Shown here one piece after another: positions 8,029 through 16,077 of a stretch of 64,000 nucleotides of DNA. Both the position numbers and the translations under genes were made by a program. The notes under the pieces are model-generated. The model ran no database searches. It was not told the origin of the DNA and worked only from the letters and a program-made list of their open reading frames with translations. The number at the start of each line of letters is the position of its first letter. Position 1 is the first letter of the stretch. Source of the DNA: Streptomyces sp. AC555_RSS877 (GTDB lineage Bacteria; Actinomycetota; Actinomycetes; Streptomycetales; Streptomycetaceae); contig NZ_JAGMUK010000054.1 in NCBI RefSeq assembly GCF_019049245.1, forward strand, positions 186,001 through 250,000, written 5' to 3'.

Positions 8029-9087
8029 ATGCGTATGTCCGGAAGACCCCAACCATCCCGGCGGCGACGGGGTTTCGCCCCTGCCGTCCTGGCCCTCGCA
8101 CTGCTGACGGCCGCCTGCGGCGGCGGCGCGTCCGGCGCGTCCTCCCCGGGCGCGGACGCGTCCCCGGCGTCCGCGAGTGAGCGCGCCGCGGCGGCCGAGA
8201 AGCAGCTCGCGAAGAACACCCTCGTGCCCCTCGAAGGCAAGGTGCCCACCCCCGAGCTGCCGGTGACCGTCGACTCGTCCGACGGACGCGAGGTCACCGT
8301 GCGGGACGCCTCGCGCATCCTGCCGCTCAACGGCGGTGTGGCGGAGATCGTGTTCACGCTGGGACTCGGCGACCGGGTCGTCGGCCGTGACATCACCGCC
8401 ACCTTCGCGGAGGCCGAGAGGCTTCCGCAGGTCACCAAGGCGCACGACGTGAGCGCGGAGAGCGTGCTGTCGCTACGGCCCACCGTGGTGCTGGCCGACA
8501 CCGACACCGGGCCCCGGGAGGCCGTCGACCAGATCCGGGACGCCGGCGTCCCGGTCGTCGTCCTCGACCCGGCCACCGAGCCGGCCGACGTGTCCACCCG
8601 CACCACCCGCATCGCCGAGGCCCTCGGCGTCCCCGCGGCGGGCAAGGCCCTCAACGCCCGCATCGAGACCGAACTCGCGGCGGCGAAGGCGGCCGTTCCC
8701 GAGGGCAGCAGGCCCAAAGTGGCCTTCCTGTACATGCGCGGCAGCGCGGCCGTCTACCTCATGGGCGGCAAGGGCTCAGGCGCCGACGCGCTGATCGACG
8801 CGGCCGGCGCGGTGGACGCGGGCGTCGAGGCCGGCCTGGACAAGCCGTTCACGCCCCTCACCAGCGAGGCCCTGGTCTCCGCACAACCCGAGGTGATCCT
8901 GATGATGGACAAGGGCCTCGAGTCGGTCGGCGGCGTGGACGGACTCGTCGACATCCCGGGCATCCGCGAGACGCCGGCCGGCGCGAACCGCCGGATCGTC
9001 ACGCTGGAGGACGGGGTCCTGCTGAGCTTCGGGCCGCGGACGCCCCTGGTGATCGACATCCTCGTCGACCGGATCCACGCGAAGTGA
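8029..9087 (+). CDS. hmuT: heme ABC transporter substrate-binding lipoprotein, HmuT-like
   Basis: The 352-residue protein has a basic N-terminus and a lipobox LTAAC, with the lipidated cysteine at residue 30. The body is a cluster A-II periplasmic-binding fold as in HmuT and BtuF: ILPLNGGVAEIVFTLGLGDRVVGRD, a SLRPTVVL block, IRDAGVPVVVL, and a C-terminal VIDILVDRI. ATG 8029 follows GAAAGG at 7 nt; an in-frame ATG at 7999 would sit almost on the iron box. A hairpin follows the stop, and the next gene is a peptidase. No HmuU permease or HmuV ATPase gene is present here. Delivery of heme from the adjacent surface proteins is the probable role. Confidence 0.87.
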   Translation: MRMSGRPQPSRRRRGFAPAVLALALLTAACGGGASGASSPGADASPASASERAAAAEKQLAKNTLVPLEGKVPTPELPVTVDSSDGREVTVRDASRILPLNGGVAEIVFTLGLGDRVVGRDITATFAEAERLPQVTKAHDVSAESVLSLRPTVVLADTDTGPREAVDQIRDAGVPVVVLDPATEPADVSTRTTRIAEALGVPAAGKALNARIETELAAAKAAVPEGSRPKVAFLYMRGSAAVYLMGGKGSGADALIDAAGAVDAGVEAGLDKPFTPLTSEALVSAQPEVILMMDKGLESVGGVDGLVDIPGIRETPAGANRRIVTLEDGVLLSFGPRTPLVIDILVDRIHAK

Positions 9088-9091
9088 CGAC

Positions 9092-9136
9092 GTCGAGCCG
9101 GACGAACGCGCGAACGCGCCGGTCGTCCGGACCGAC
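9092..9136 (+). terminator. terminator-like hairpin after hmuT-like gene
   Basis: CCGGACGA (9098-9105) pairs with TCGTCCGG (9123-9130), and GTCG/CGAC extend the base of the stem. It lies directly after the stop codon at 9087, which makes the gene look monocistronic. Confidence 0.55.
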
Positions 9137-9238
9137 TGCCCCACCGGGAGACCCGTGGTACGTCGCTGCGGCCACGACCGGCCCCGGGAGCGCCGGCTTC
9201 CTGGCCGGTTCCCCTCCCGGCGCGTAACGTGACGGGGC

Positions 9239-10072
9239 ATGAAGATCCTGATCAGCGCCGACATGGAGGGCGCCACCGGGGTGACCTGGCCGGCCGACGT
9301 ACTGCCCGGCACACCGCAGTGGGAACGGTGCCGCTCGATGTTCACCTCGGACGTCAACGCCGCCGTCCTGGGGTTCTTCGACGGCGGCGCGGACGAGGTC
9401 CTCGTCAACGAGGCCCACTCGACGATGCGCAACCTCCTCCTCGAACAGCTCGACGAGCGGGTGGAGATGCTCACCGGGCGGCACAAGTCCCTGTCCATGG
9501 TCGAGGGTGTGCAGCACGGCGACGTGGACGGCATCGCCTTCGTCGGCTACCACGCGGGCGCCGGCATGGAGGGCGTCCTCGCCCACACCTACCTCGCCAA
9601 CTCCATCACCGGCGTGTGGCTGAACGACGTACGGGCGAGCGAGGGACTCCTCAACGCCCACGTCGTCGCCGAGTACGGCGTGCCCGTCGTCCTGGTCACC
9701 GGCGACGACGTGGCCTGCGAGGACGCCCTCGGTTACGCCCCCGAGGCGCTGAAGGTCGCCGTCAAGGACCACGTCTCGCGGTACGCGGCCGTGTGCCGTG
9801 CACCGGCCAGGACCGCCGCCGACATCCGGGCCGCGGCGAAGGAGGCGGCCGGGCTGGCCGTGCGACAGAATCCGGTCGACGGTGGACCGTATACAGTCGC
9901 CCTCGAATTCGACGCGGAGCATCTGGCGATGGCCGCCACCGTCGTGCCGGGCGTGGCGCGTGTGGGGGAGCGGAAGGTGGCGTACACCAGCGGCACCATG
10001 TACGACGGGATCCGCGCCTTCAAGGCGGTCACCACGATCGTCTCGGCCGCGGTGGAGGAGCAGTATGGCTGA
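9239..10072 (+). CDS. dppA: DppA-like D-aminopeptidase (M55 family)
   Basis: The 277-residue protein aligns over its whole length with M55 D-aminopeptidases such as Bacillus DppA, which cleave N-terminal D-amino acids from D-Ala-D-Ala and similar peptides. Metal ligands are visible: Asp8 and Glu10 in SADMEG, His60 in NEAHS, His105 in GYHAG, and Glu135 in RASEGLLNA. It is the first gene of a peptidase operon and its stop overlaps the next start by 8 bp. A solitary copy of the 21-bp element found in the S9 gene sits in frame at 9879-9899, encoding VDGGPYT. Peptidoglycan-fragment salvage is the likely pathway. Confidence 0.92.
   Translation: MKILISADMEGATGVTWPADVLPGTPQWERCRSMFTSDVNAAVLGFFDGGADEVLVNEAHSTMRNLLLEQLDERVEMLTGRHKSLSMVEGVQHGDVDGIAFVGYHAGAGMEGVLAHTYLANSITGVWLNDVRASEGLLNAHVVAEYGVPVVLVTGDDVACEDALGYAPEALKVAVKDHVSRYAAVCRAPARTAADIRAAAKEAAGLAVRQNPVDGGPYTVALEFDAEHLAMAATVVPGVARVGERKVAYTSGTMYDGIRAFKAVTTIVSAAVEEQYG
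9879..9899. repeat. 21-bp dispersed repeat unit inside dppA
   Basis: ACGGTGGACCGTATACAGTC plus G matches the unit tandemly repeated at 12190-12273. It is preceded by CCGGTCG, as other copies are preceded by GCGGT(C/G)G. Confidence 0.55.
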
Positions 10073-11378
10073 CCAGCCCGAGCGGCAGGCACTGGACGAG
10101 GTCGTCGAGTTCACCTCCGACCTCATCCGCATCGACACCACCAACCGGGGCGGCGGCGACTGCCAGGAGCGGCCCGCCGGCGAGTACGCCGCCGCGCGGC
10201 TCGCCGAGGCAGGCCTGGAGCCCAACCTCCTCGAGCGCACCAAGGGCCGTACCAACGTCGTCGCGCGGATCGAGGGCACCGACCCGTCCGCCGACGCGCT
10301 GCTCGTCCACGGTCACCTCGACGTGGTGCCCGCCGAGGCACGGGACTGGAGCGTGCACCCCTTCTCCGGGGAGATCCGCGACGGGGTCGTCTGGGGGCGG
10401 GGCGCGGTCGACATGAAGAACATGGACGCGATGATCCTCGCCGTGGTGCGGGACTGGGCCCGGCAGGGCGTGCGGCCCCGGCGGGACCTGGTCATCGCGT
10501 TCACCGCCGACGAGGAGGCCAGTGCCGAGGACGGCTCCGGATTCCTCGCCGACGAGCACCCCGCGCTGTTCGAGGGCTGCACGGAGGGCATCAGCGAGTC
10601 GGGAGCGTTCACCTTCCACGACGGGAGCGGGCGGGAGCTCTACCCGATCGCGGCCGGTGAACGGGGCACGGCCTGGCTGAAGCTCACCGCGCGCGGCCGT
10701 GCCGGGCACGGCTCCAAGGTGAACCGGGAGAACGCCGTCACGCGTCTCGCCGCCGCCATCACCCGGATCGGCGAGCACGAATGGCCGCTGCGGCTGACCC
10801 CGACCGTGCGCGCCGCGCTCACCGAACTCGCCGCGCTGTACGGCATCGAGACCGGCCTCGCCGACGCGGACGCGCTCCTCGACAAGCTCGGCCCGGCGGC
10901 CGCGCTGGTCGAGGCCACCGTGCGCAACAGCGTCAACCCGACCATGCTCGACGCCGGTTACAAGATCAACGTGATCCCCGGGGAGGCCGTGGCGTACGTC
11001 GACGGGCGCTTTCTCGCCGGTGCCGAGGGCGAGTTCCGCACGACTCTTGACCGGCTCACCGGACCTGACGTGGAGTGGGAGTTCCAGCACCGGGAAGTGG
11101 CTCTGCAGGCGCCGGTCAACTCGGCGACGTACGCCGGAATGAGGGCCGCCGTCGAGGAGTTCGCGCCGGAGGGGCACGTGGTGCCGTACTGCATGTCCGG
11201 AGGCACGGACGCCAAGCAGTTCTCGCGCCTCGGGATCACGGGCTACGGCTTCACGCCGCTCAAACTCCCGGAGGGCTTCGACTACCAGGCCCTCTTCCAC
11301 GGGGTCGACGAACGCGTGCCCGTCGAGGCGCTCCACTTCGGCGTCCGGGTACTCGACCGCTTCCTGCGCACGGCCTAG
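10065..11378 (+). CDS. M20/M25/M40-family metallopeptidase
   Basis: The 437-residue protein is a dizinc M20 hydrolase. Visible ligand motifs are HGHLDVVPA, GRGAVDMKNMDA, and the catalytic TADEEASAEDGS, then a dimerisation domain with RGRAGHGSKVNREN and a late CMSGGTDAKQFSRLG block. ATG 10065 overlaps the end of dppA, indicating translational coupling. Family members include dipeptidases, deacylases and carboxypeptidases. In this setting it probably hydrolyses peptides or acylated amino acids released from cell wall material, but its substrate cannot be told from sequence. Confidence 0.9.
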   Translation: MADQPERQALDEVVEFTSDLIRIDTTNRGGGDCQERPAGEYAAARLAEAGLEPNLLERTKGRTNVVARIEGTDPSADALLVHGHLDVVPAEARDWSVHPFSGEIRDGVVWGRGAVDMKNMDAMILAVVRDWARQGVRPRRDLVIAFTADEEASAEDGSGFLADEHPALFEGCTEGISESGAFTFHDGSGRELYPIAAGERGTAWLKLTARGRAGHGSKVNRENAVTRLAAAITRIGEHEWPLRLTPTVRAALTELAALYGIETGLADADALLDKLGPAAALVEATVRNSVNPTMLDAGYKINVIPGEAVAYVDGRFLAGAEGEFRTTLDRLTGPDVEWEFQHREVALQAPVNSATYAGMRAAVEEFAPEGHVVPYCMSGGTDAKQFSRLGITGYGFTPLKLPEGFDYQALFHGVDERVPVEALHFGVRVLDRFLRTA

Positions 11379-11384
11379 GCACAC

Positions 11385-13415
11385 ATGGGGGACGAAGTGC
11401 GGACGCTGGCCTACGGTTCCTGGCCCTCGCCCATCGACGCGGCACTCGCCGCCGCGCACGACGGGCATCCCGAGTACGTCGGTTTCGTCGGCGACGAGGC
11501 GTGGTGGACCGAGCCGCGCCCCGCCGAGGGCGGCCGGCGCGCGCTGGTGCGGCGCGGCGCCGACGGTACCGAGGAGTCCGTGCTCCCCGCGCCGTGGAAC
11601 GTGCGCAGCCGGGTGATCGAGTACGGCGGACAGCCCTGGGCCGGGGCTGTCGTCGACGGCGAACCGCTCGTCGTGTTCGTGCACTTCGCCGACCAGCGGC
11701 TGTACCGGTACCGGCCGGGCGGCACTCCGAGCCCGCTGACGCCGGTGTCCCCGGTCGGCGGCGGGCTGCGATGGGCCGATCCGCAGGTGCTGGCCGATCG
11801 CGGCGAAGTGTGGTGCGTGCTGGAGGAGTTCACCGGCGACGGGCCCGTCGACGTGCGCCGGGTGCTCGCCGCCGTCCCGCTGGACGGTTCGGCGGCCCAG
11901 GACCGGGACGGCGTACGCGAACTCACCGACGACCGGCACCGGTTCGTCACCGGGCCCCGCCTCTCGCCCGACGGACGGCACGTGGCCTGGCTCGCCTGGG
12001 ACCATCCGCGCATGCCGTGGGACGGGACGGAACTGGTCCTCGCCGAGGTCGGCGAGGACGGCGTCTTCCACGGGGCACGGACGGTGGTCGGCGGGCCGGA
12101 GGAGTCCGTCGCCCAGGTCGAGTGGTCGACGGAAGGCCGTCTGCTGTATGCGGCCGACCGTACGGGCTGGTGGAACCTGTATGCGGTGGACGGTGTGCCG
12201 GATACGGGCGACGGTGGACCGCACACGCAACACGGTGGACCGCATGCGGGAGCCGGTGTACCGCTGTGCCCCCGCGACGAGGAGTTCGGCGGCCCCCTGT
12301 GGAAGCTGGGAAACCGCTGGTTCGTCCCGCTGGAGGGCGGCCTGATCGCCGTCGTGCACGGCCGTGGCGCCACCACCCTCGGGATCCTCGACCCGGAGAC
12401 CGGCGAGGTCGTGGACGCGGCGGGCCCCTGGACCGAGTTCGCGCCCACCCTCGCGGTGCACGGCGAGCGGGTCGTCGCGGTCGGTGCCAGCCCGCGCAGC
12501 GCGTACGAGGTGGTGGAACTGGACGCCCGGACCGGACGGGCCCGGGTGGTCGGCGCCGCCCACGACGACGCCGTGGACCCCGCCTACTACCCCGAGCCAC
12601 AGATCCGCACCTTCACCGGACCCGCCGGGCGCGACATCCACGCCCACATCTACCCGCCCCACCACCCGGGCTGCGTGGCACCGGGCGAACAGCCGCCGCC
12701 GTACGTCGTCCGGGCGCACGGCGGACCCACCGGCCGGGCTCCGCTCGTGCTCGACCTGGAGATCGCCTACTTCACCTCGCGGGGCATCGGCGTCGCCGAG
12801 GTCGACTACGGCGGCTCGTCCGGGTACGGCCGCGAGTACCGGGGCCGGCTGCGCGAGCAGTGGGGCGTGGTCGACGTCGAGGACTGCGCGGCCGTCGCGC
12901 TCGCCCTCGCCGACGAGGGCACCGCCGACCGCGACCGGCTCGCCGTGCGCGGCGGCAGCGCCGGCGGCTGGACCGCGGCGGTCTCGCTCGCCACCACCGA
13001 CGTCTACGCCTGCGGCACGATCCTCTACCCCATCCTCGATCTGGCCGGCTGGGCGACGGGGGAGACCCACGACTTCGAGTCGCAGTACCTGGAGAGCCTG
13101 GTCGGGCCGTACGCCGAGGTGCCCGCCCGGTACGCGGAGCGCTCGCCCACCGAGCACGCCGACCGGATCGGCGTGCCCTTCCTGCTGCTCCAGGGGCTCG
13201 ACGACGTGATCTGTCCGCCCGCACAGTGCGAGCGCTTCCTGGCCCGCATGGCGGGGCGCCGGGTGCCGCACGCCTACATCGCGTTCGAGGGGGAGGGGCA
13301 CGGCTTCCGGCGGGCCGAGACGACGGTCCGGGCCCTGGAGTCCGAACTCTCCCTGTACGCACAGGTCTTCGGGCTGCATCCGCCCGGCATCCCGACACTG
13401 GAGCTCAGCACGTGA
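11385..13415 (+). CDS. S9-family (prolyl oligopeptidase-like) serine peptidase
   Basis: The 676-residue protein has an N-terminal beta-propeller of about 400 residues and a C-terminal alpha/beta-hydrolase domain. The nucleophile lies in RGGSAGGWTAA, the acid in LQGLDDVICPP and the histidine in EGEGHGFRRA. No signal peptide is present. Residues ~269-296 hold four imperfect 7-residue repeats (GGPH type) encoded by 21-bp units, a probable expansion in a propeller loop. It begins 6 bp after the M20 stop and its TGA overlaps the next GTG. Acyl-aminoacyl or dipeptidyl peptidase activity is possible. Confidence 0.9.
   Translation: MGDEVRTLAYGSWPSPIDAALAAAHDGHPEYVGFVGDEAWWTEPRPAEGGRRALVRRGADGTEESVLPAPWNVRSRVIEYGGQPWAGAVVDGEPLVVFVHFADQRLYRYRPGGTPSPLTPVSPVGGGLRWADPQVLADRGEVWCVLEEFTGDGPVDVRRVLAAVPLDGSAAQDRDGVRELTDDRHRFVTGPRLSPDGRHVAWLAWDHPRMPWDGTELVLAEVGEDGVFHGARTVVGGPEESVAQVEWSTEGRLLYAADRTGWWNLYAVDGVPDTGDGGPHTQHGGPHAGAGVPLCPRDEEFGGPLWKLGNRWFVPLEGGLIAVVHGRGATTLGILDPETGEVVDAAGPWTEFAPTLAVHGERVVAVGASPRSAYEVVELDARTGRARVVGAAHDDAVDPAYYPEPQIRTFTGPAGRDIHAHIYPPHHPGCVAPGEQPPPYVVRAHGGPTGRAPLVLDLEIAYFTSRGIGVAEVDYGGSSGYGREYRGRLREQWGVVDVEDCAAVALALADEGTADRDRLAVRGGSAGGWTAAVSLATTDVYACGTILYPILDLAGWATGETHDFESQYLESLVGPYAEVPARYAERSPTEHADRIGVPFLLLQGLDDVICPPAQCERFLARMAGRRVPHAYIAFEGEGHGFRRAETTVRALESELSLYAQVFGLHPPGIPTLELST
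12190..12273. repeat. four tandem 21-bp units in the S9 peptidase gene
   Basis: Units start at 12190, 12211, 12232 and 12253. ACGGTGGACCGCA is exact in the second and third (12211-12223 and 12232-12244), and the outer units are degenerate. The period keeps the reading frame and encodes DGVPDTG, DGGPHTQ, HGGPHAG and AGVPLCP. Confidence 0.7.
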
Positions 13416-14335
13416 AGGAACTCGTACGGCCGTCCAGGCTCGCCCCCGGTGCGCGGGTGGCCGTCGTCGCGCCCAGCGGGCCGGTGGCGGAGGACCGGTT
13501 GCAGGCGGGGCTCGACATCCTGCGCGGCTGGGATCTGGATCCGGTGGTCGCCCCTCACGTGCTGGACGTGCACGACGAGCTGGGGTACCTGGCGGGCTCC
13601 GACACCGACCGCGCCGCCGACCTGCAGCAGGCCTGGTGCGACCCGTCCGTGGACGCGGTGCTGTGCGCTCGCGGGGGATACGGAGGCCAGCGGATGGTCG
13701 ACCTCCTCGACTGGGAGGCGATGCGGGCGGCGGGACCGAAGGTGTTCGTGGGCTTCAGCGACAGCACCGCGCTGCACGAGGCGTTCGCCGTGCGCCTGGG
13801 CCTGGTCACGCTGTACGGGCCCGCTGCCGCCGGCGTCGACTTCGTGAAGAACTCCCGAGCGCAGGAACATCTGAGGGCCACGCTCTTCACCCCCGAGACC
13901 GTCGGCGCGATCACCTCCTTCGGTGTCCCCCTGGTGCCGGGGCGGGCCCGGGGCGTCACGATGGGCGGCTGCCTGAGGCTGCTCGCGACCGGTTACGGCA
14001 CGCCCCACACCCGGGCCGGCGCCGGTGGCGGTCTGCTGCTGATCGAGGACGTCGGAGAGCGCGCGTACAGCCTCGACCGAAGCCTCACGCAACTCCTGCG
14101 CACCGGCTGGCTCGACGGAGTGCGGGGCATCGCCCTCGGCTCGTGGGACCGCTGCGGCCCGTACGAGGAACTGCGTCCGATGTTCGCCGACCGGCTCTCC
14201 GCCCTCGGCGTGCCCGTGCTGGAGGAGTTCGGCTTCGGGCACTGCGGCGGAGCACTGACCATCCCCTTCGGGGTGGCCGCCGCACTCGACGCCGAAGCGG
14301 GCACGTTGACGCTCGACGAACCGGCACTGCGCTGA
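13412..14335 (+). CDS. LD-carboxypeptidase (S66, LdcA/MccF type)
   Basis: The 307-residue protein is an S66 serine peptidase. N-terminal GARVAVVAPSGPV, then CARGGYGGQRMVDLLD, the nucleophile elbow GFSDSTALH, and the C-terminal Glu/His region IEDVGE…FGHCGGALTIPFG are present. S66 enzymes remove the terminal D-Ala of muropeptide tetrapeptides or cleave microcin C7-type peptides. The GTG start overlaps the S9 stop (GTGA), so this is the fourth coupled gene of the operon. No signal peptide is seen, in keeping with cytoplasmic muropeptide recycling. Confidence 0.9.
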   Translation: MKELVRPSRLAPGARVAVVAPSGPVAEDRLQAGLDILRGWDLDPVVAPHVLDVHDELGYLAGSDTDRAADLQQAWCDPSVDAVLCARGGYGGQRMVDLLDWEAMRAAGPKVFVGFSDSTALHEAFAVRLGLVTLYGPAAAGVDFVKNSRAQEHLRATLFTPETVGAITSFGVPLVPGRARGVTMGGCLRLLATGYGTPHTRAGAGGGLLLIEDVGERAYSLDRSLTQLLRTGWLDGVRGIALGSWDRCGPYEELRPMFADRLSALGVPVLEEFGFGHCGGALTIPFGVAAALDAEAGTLTLDEPALR

Positions 14336-14409
14336 TCCCCCTCACCGGCACTCCTCAGGAAACAGCACTCCTCAGGAACACCAGTCCCGGCGGGTCGTAG
14401 GGTGGCGGG

Positions 14410-14985
14410 ATGCCGCACAACGCCTCCCCCTATCTCACCGAAGGCCCCCGCGTGGGCATACGGCACTTCACCTACGAGGACGGTGCCGAGTTCACCGCCC
14501 GGGTCCGCGAGAGCAAGGAGCTGCATCATCCGTGGCTCTTCCCGCCGGACAGTGCGAGTACCTACGCGGCCTACGCCGGGCGGCTGATCGAGGATCCCAC
14601 CAAGGCGGGGTTCCTGGTCTGTGAGAAACAGCAGGGGGGTGCCGTCGCGGGGTTCATCAACGTCAACAACATCGTCGAGGGCGGCTTCCAGTGCGGGGCG
14701 CTCGGATACGGGGCCTTCGCGCACGCCGCCGGGCGCGGGCTGATGCGGGAGGGGCTGGACCTCGTGGTGGGGTACGCCTTCGGGCCGATGCGGCTGCACC
14801 GGCTGGAGATCAACGCGCAGCCCGGCAACGCCGCGTCGATCGCGCTGGCCCGCAGCTGCGGATTCCGGCTGGAGGGCTTCTCGCCGGACATGATCTTCAT
14901 CGACGGGGCCTGGCGGGATCACGAACGGTGGGCCGTCACCGCGGAGATGCGGGCTTCCGGGCGACCTGTGCGCCGACGCGGATGA
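14410..14985 (+). CDS. GNAT acetyltransferase, RimJ/RimL-like
   Basis: The 191-residue protein has the RimJ-type GNAT order: an N-terminal substrate region, AGFINVNNIVEGGF strands, then an acetyl-CoA loop region GYGAFAHAAGRGLMREGL, followed by LHRLEINAQPGNAASIALARSCGF and a final EG. It lies 74 bp after the LD-carboxypeptidase gene and could be cotranscribed. N-acetylation of an amino acid, peptide or antibiotic is possible; the acceptor is unknown. Confidence 0.82.
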   Translation: MPHNASPYLTEGPRVGIRHFTYEDGAEFTARVRESKELHHPWLFPPDSASTYAAYAGRLIEDPTKAGFLVCEKQQGGAVAGFINVNNIVEGGFQCGALGYGAFAHAAGRGLMREGLDLVVGYAFGPMRLHRLEINAQPGNAASIALARSCGFRLEGFSPDMIFIDGAWRDHERWAVTAEMRASGRPVRRRG

Positions 14986-15043
14986 CCCACGCCGTGTGAG
15001 GCGCAGCGGGGGGAGCCACCGGCCGACAGCCGGCCGTGGACGG

Positions 15044-15394
15044 CTACACGCCGCCGCGGTCCACGTACTCGTACACCGCTCCGTCCGGATGCATGGCGAT
15101 CAGGTTGCGGCCCGCCGGGGTGGGAACCGGGCCCGCGATGACGCGGGCGCCCAGCTCCGTCAGCACCCGGTTCGCCTCGTCGACGTCCTTGACGGCGATC
15201 GTCGCGGTGACCTTGCGCAGCACCTCCAGCTCGGCCTCCGGCCCGCTCATCAGCAGGAAGCAGCCCACCGCGGCGACCTGCACGCCGCCGCGTTCGAAAC
15301 GGAGGGCTCTGCCGCCCGCCAGTCGCTCGTAGAAGGGGACCGCGGTCTCCAGGTCGTCGACGCATACGCGCAGCGTGGCTCCCAGAATGTCCAT
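15044..15394 (-). CDS. VOC-family (glyoxalase-like) protein
   Basis: This 116-residue protein has two beta-alpha-beta-beta-beta halves: LGATLRVCVDDLETAVPFYERL then TATIAVKDVDEANRVLTELGA and a final HPDGAVYEYVDR with a metal-ligand-position Glu. Small VOC proteins act as dioxygenases, lyases or antibiotic-binding resistance proteins; the function here is not predictable. It is convergent with the GNAT gene. Confidence 0.75.
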   Translation of the reverse strand: MDILGATLRVCVDDLETAVPFYERLAGGRALRFERGGVQVAAVGCFLLMSGPEAELEVLRKVTATIAVKDVDEANRVLTELGARVIAGPVPTPAGRNLIAMHPDGAVYEYVDRGGV

Positions 15395-15555
15395 GGGAAG
15401 AGCCTAGTTGGGGCGGCGGGAAGAGCGAGATCGTTTCACATGATCCCCTCGTCCCGGCCCGTCGTCGCCGCACCCTGAGGGACCAGGCGCGCGAGCGGCG
15501 GCGGGCGACCCTGCCCGGAGCGTTACCCGCCGATGGCTGCGGGTACCCGGCGGTC

Positions 15556-16071
15556 ATGGACCGCTTGGAGCATCTGGAGCATCTGGACAGGCACCTGGTC
15601 GACGAGCTGGCGCAGGTGGCGCGCGAGACCGTGCGCGACGAGCTGCGCGAGCAGACCCGCAAGCAACGCCGCAAGGCCATGCTGTACGGCGCGTCGGGCG
15701 CCGTCGCCCTGTACGCGGGCGCGGCCCTCGCGCTCGCCGTGGGACTGGCCCTCGCCATCGGTCTGCCGGACTGGGCCGCCGCCCTGGTCACCGCGGCGAT
15801 CCTGGGCGTCGTGGCGTACGTACTGCGCGGCGCGGCCCGGCCCCACACGTCACGGCCCGCGCCCCGGCACGACGCGGATCTGCCCGAGGGCGGCGGGCAG
15901 CGGGTCGCCGGCGGCAGCGCACCGGGCGTTCCGCCGAGCGGGCTCGGCATGCCGTACCCGCCGATGCCGCCCACCGCGCCCGGCGTGGGCACCCCGGCGG
16001 CCGGCGGCACCGGAACCGAGGCGCCGCGCCGCGACGACGTCGACCCCGAGCAGCCGCACCACCGGGTGTGA
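15556..16071 (+). CDS. holin-superfamily-like membrane protein
   Basis: The 171-residue protein has an amphipathic charged helix (~1-40), two adjacent transmembrane segments (~43-67 and ~71-90, separated by LPDW), and a long Pro/Gly-rich disordered C-terminus. This is the layout of actinobacterial 'phage holin family' (Holin-X type) chromosomal proteins, which are not linked to prophages here. GGGTAC at 15541-15546 lies just upstream but no matching -35 element is at the right distance. It is followed 6 bp later by the SDR gene. Confidence 0.7.
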   Translation: MDRLEHLEHLDRHLVDELAQVARETVRDELREQTRKQRRKAMLYGASGAVALYAGAALALAVGLALAIGLPDWAAALVTAAILGVVAYVLRGAARPHTSRPAPRHDADLPEGGGQRVAGGSAPGVPPSGLGMPYPPMPPTAPGVGTPAAGGTGTEAPRRDDVDPEQPHHRV

Positions 16072-16077
16072 TGCAGC

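Noticed and set aside
10029..13379. An 1116-codon minus-strand open frame opposite the M20 and S9 peptidase genes
   Set aside because: No domain is recognisable, the composition is that of a shadow frame, and the plus-strand genes have intact catalytic motifs.
15541..15546. GGGTAC upstream of the holin-like gene as a SigB-type promoter
   Set aside because: No GNNT lies 14-16 bp upstream, and the distance to the start codon would leave almost no leader.
15556..16071. Prophage remnant suggested by holin-like proteins at 15556 and 47188
   Set aside because: No lysin, capsid, integrase or attachment repeats; such holin-family proteins are ordinary chromosomal genes in actinobacteria.
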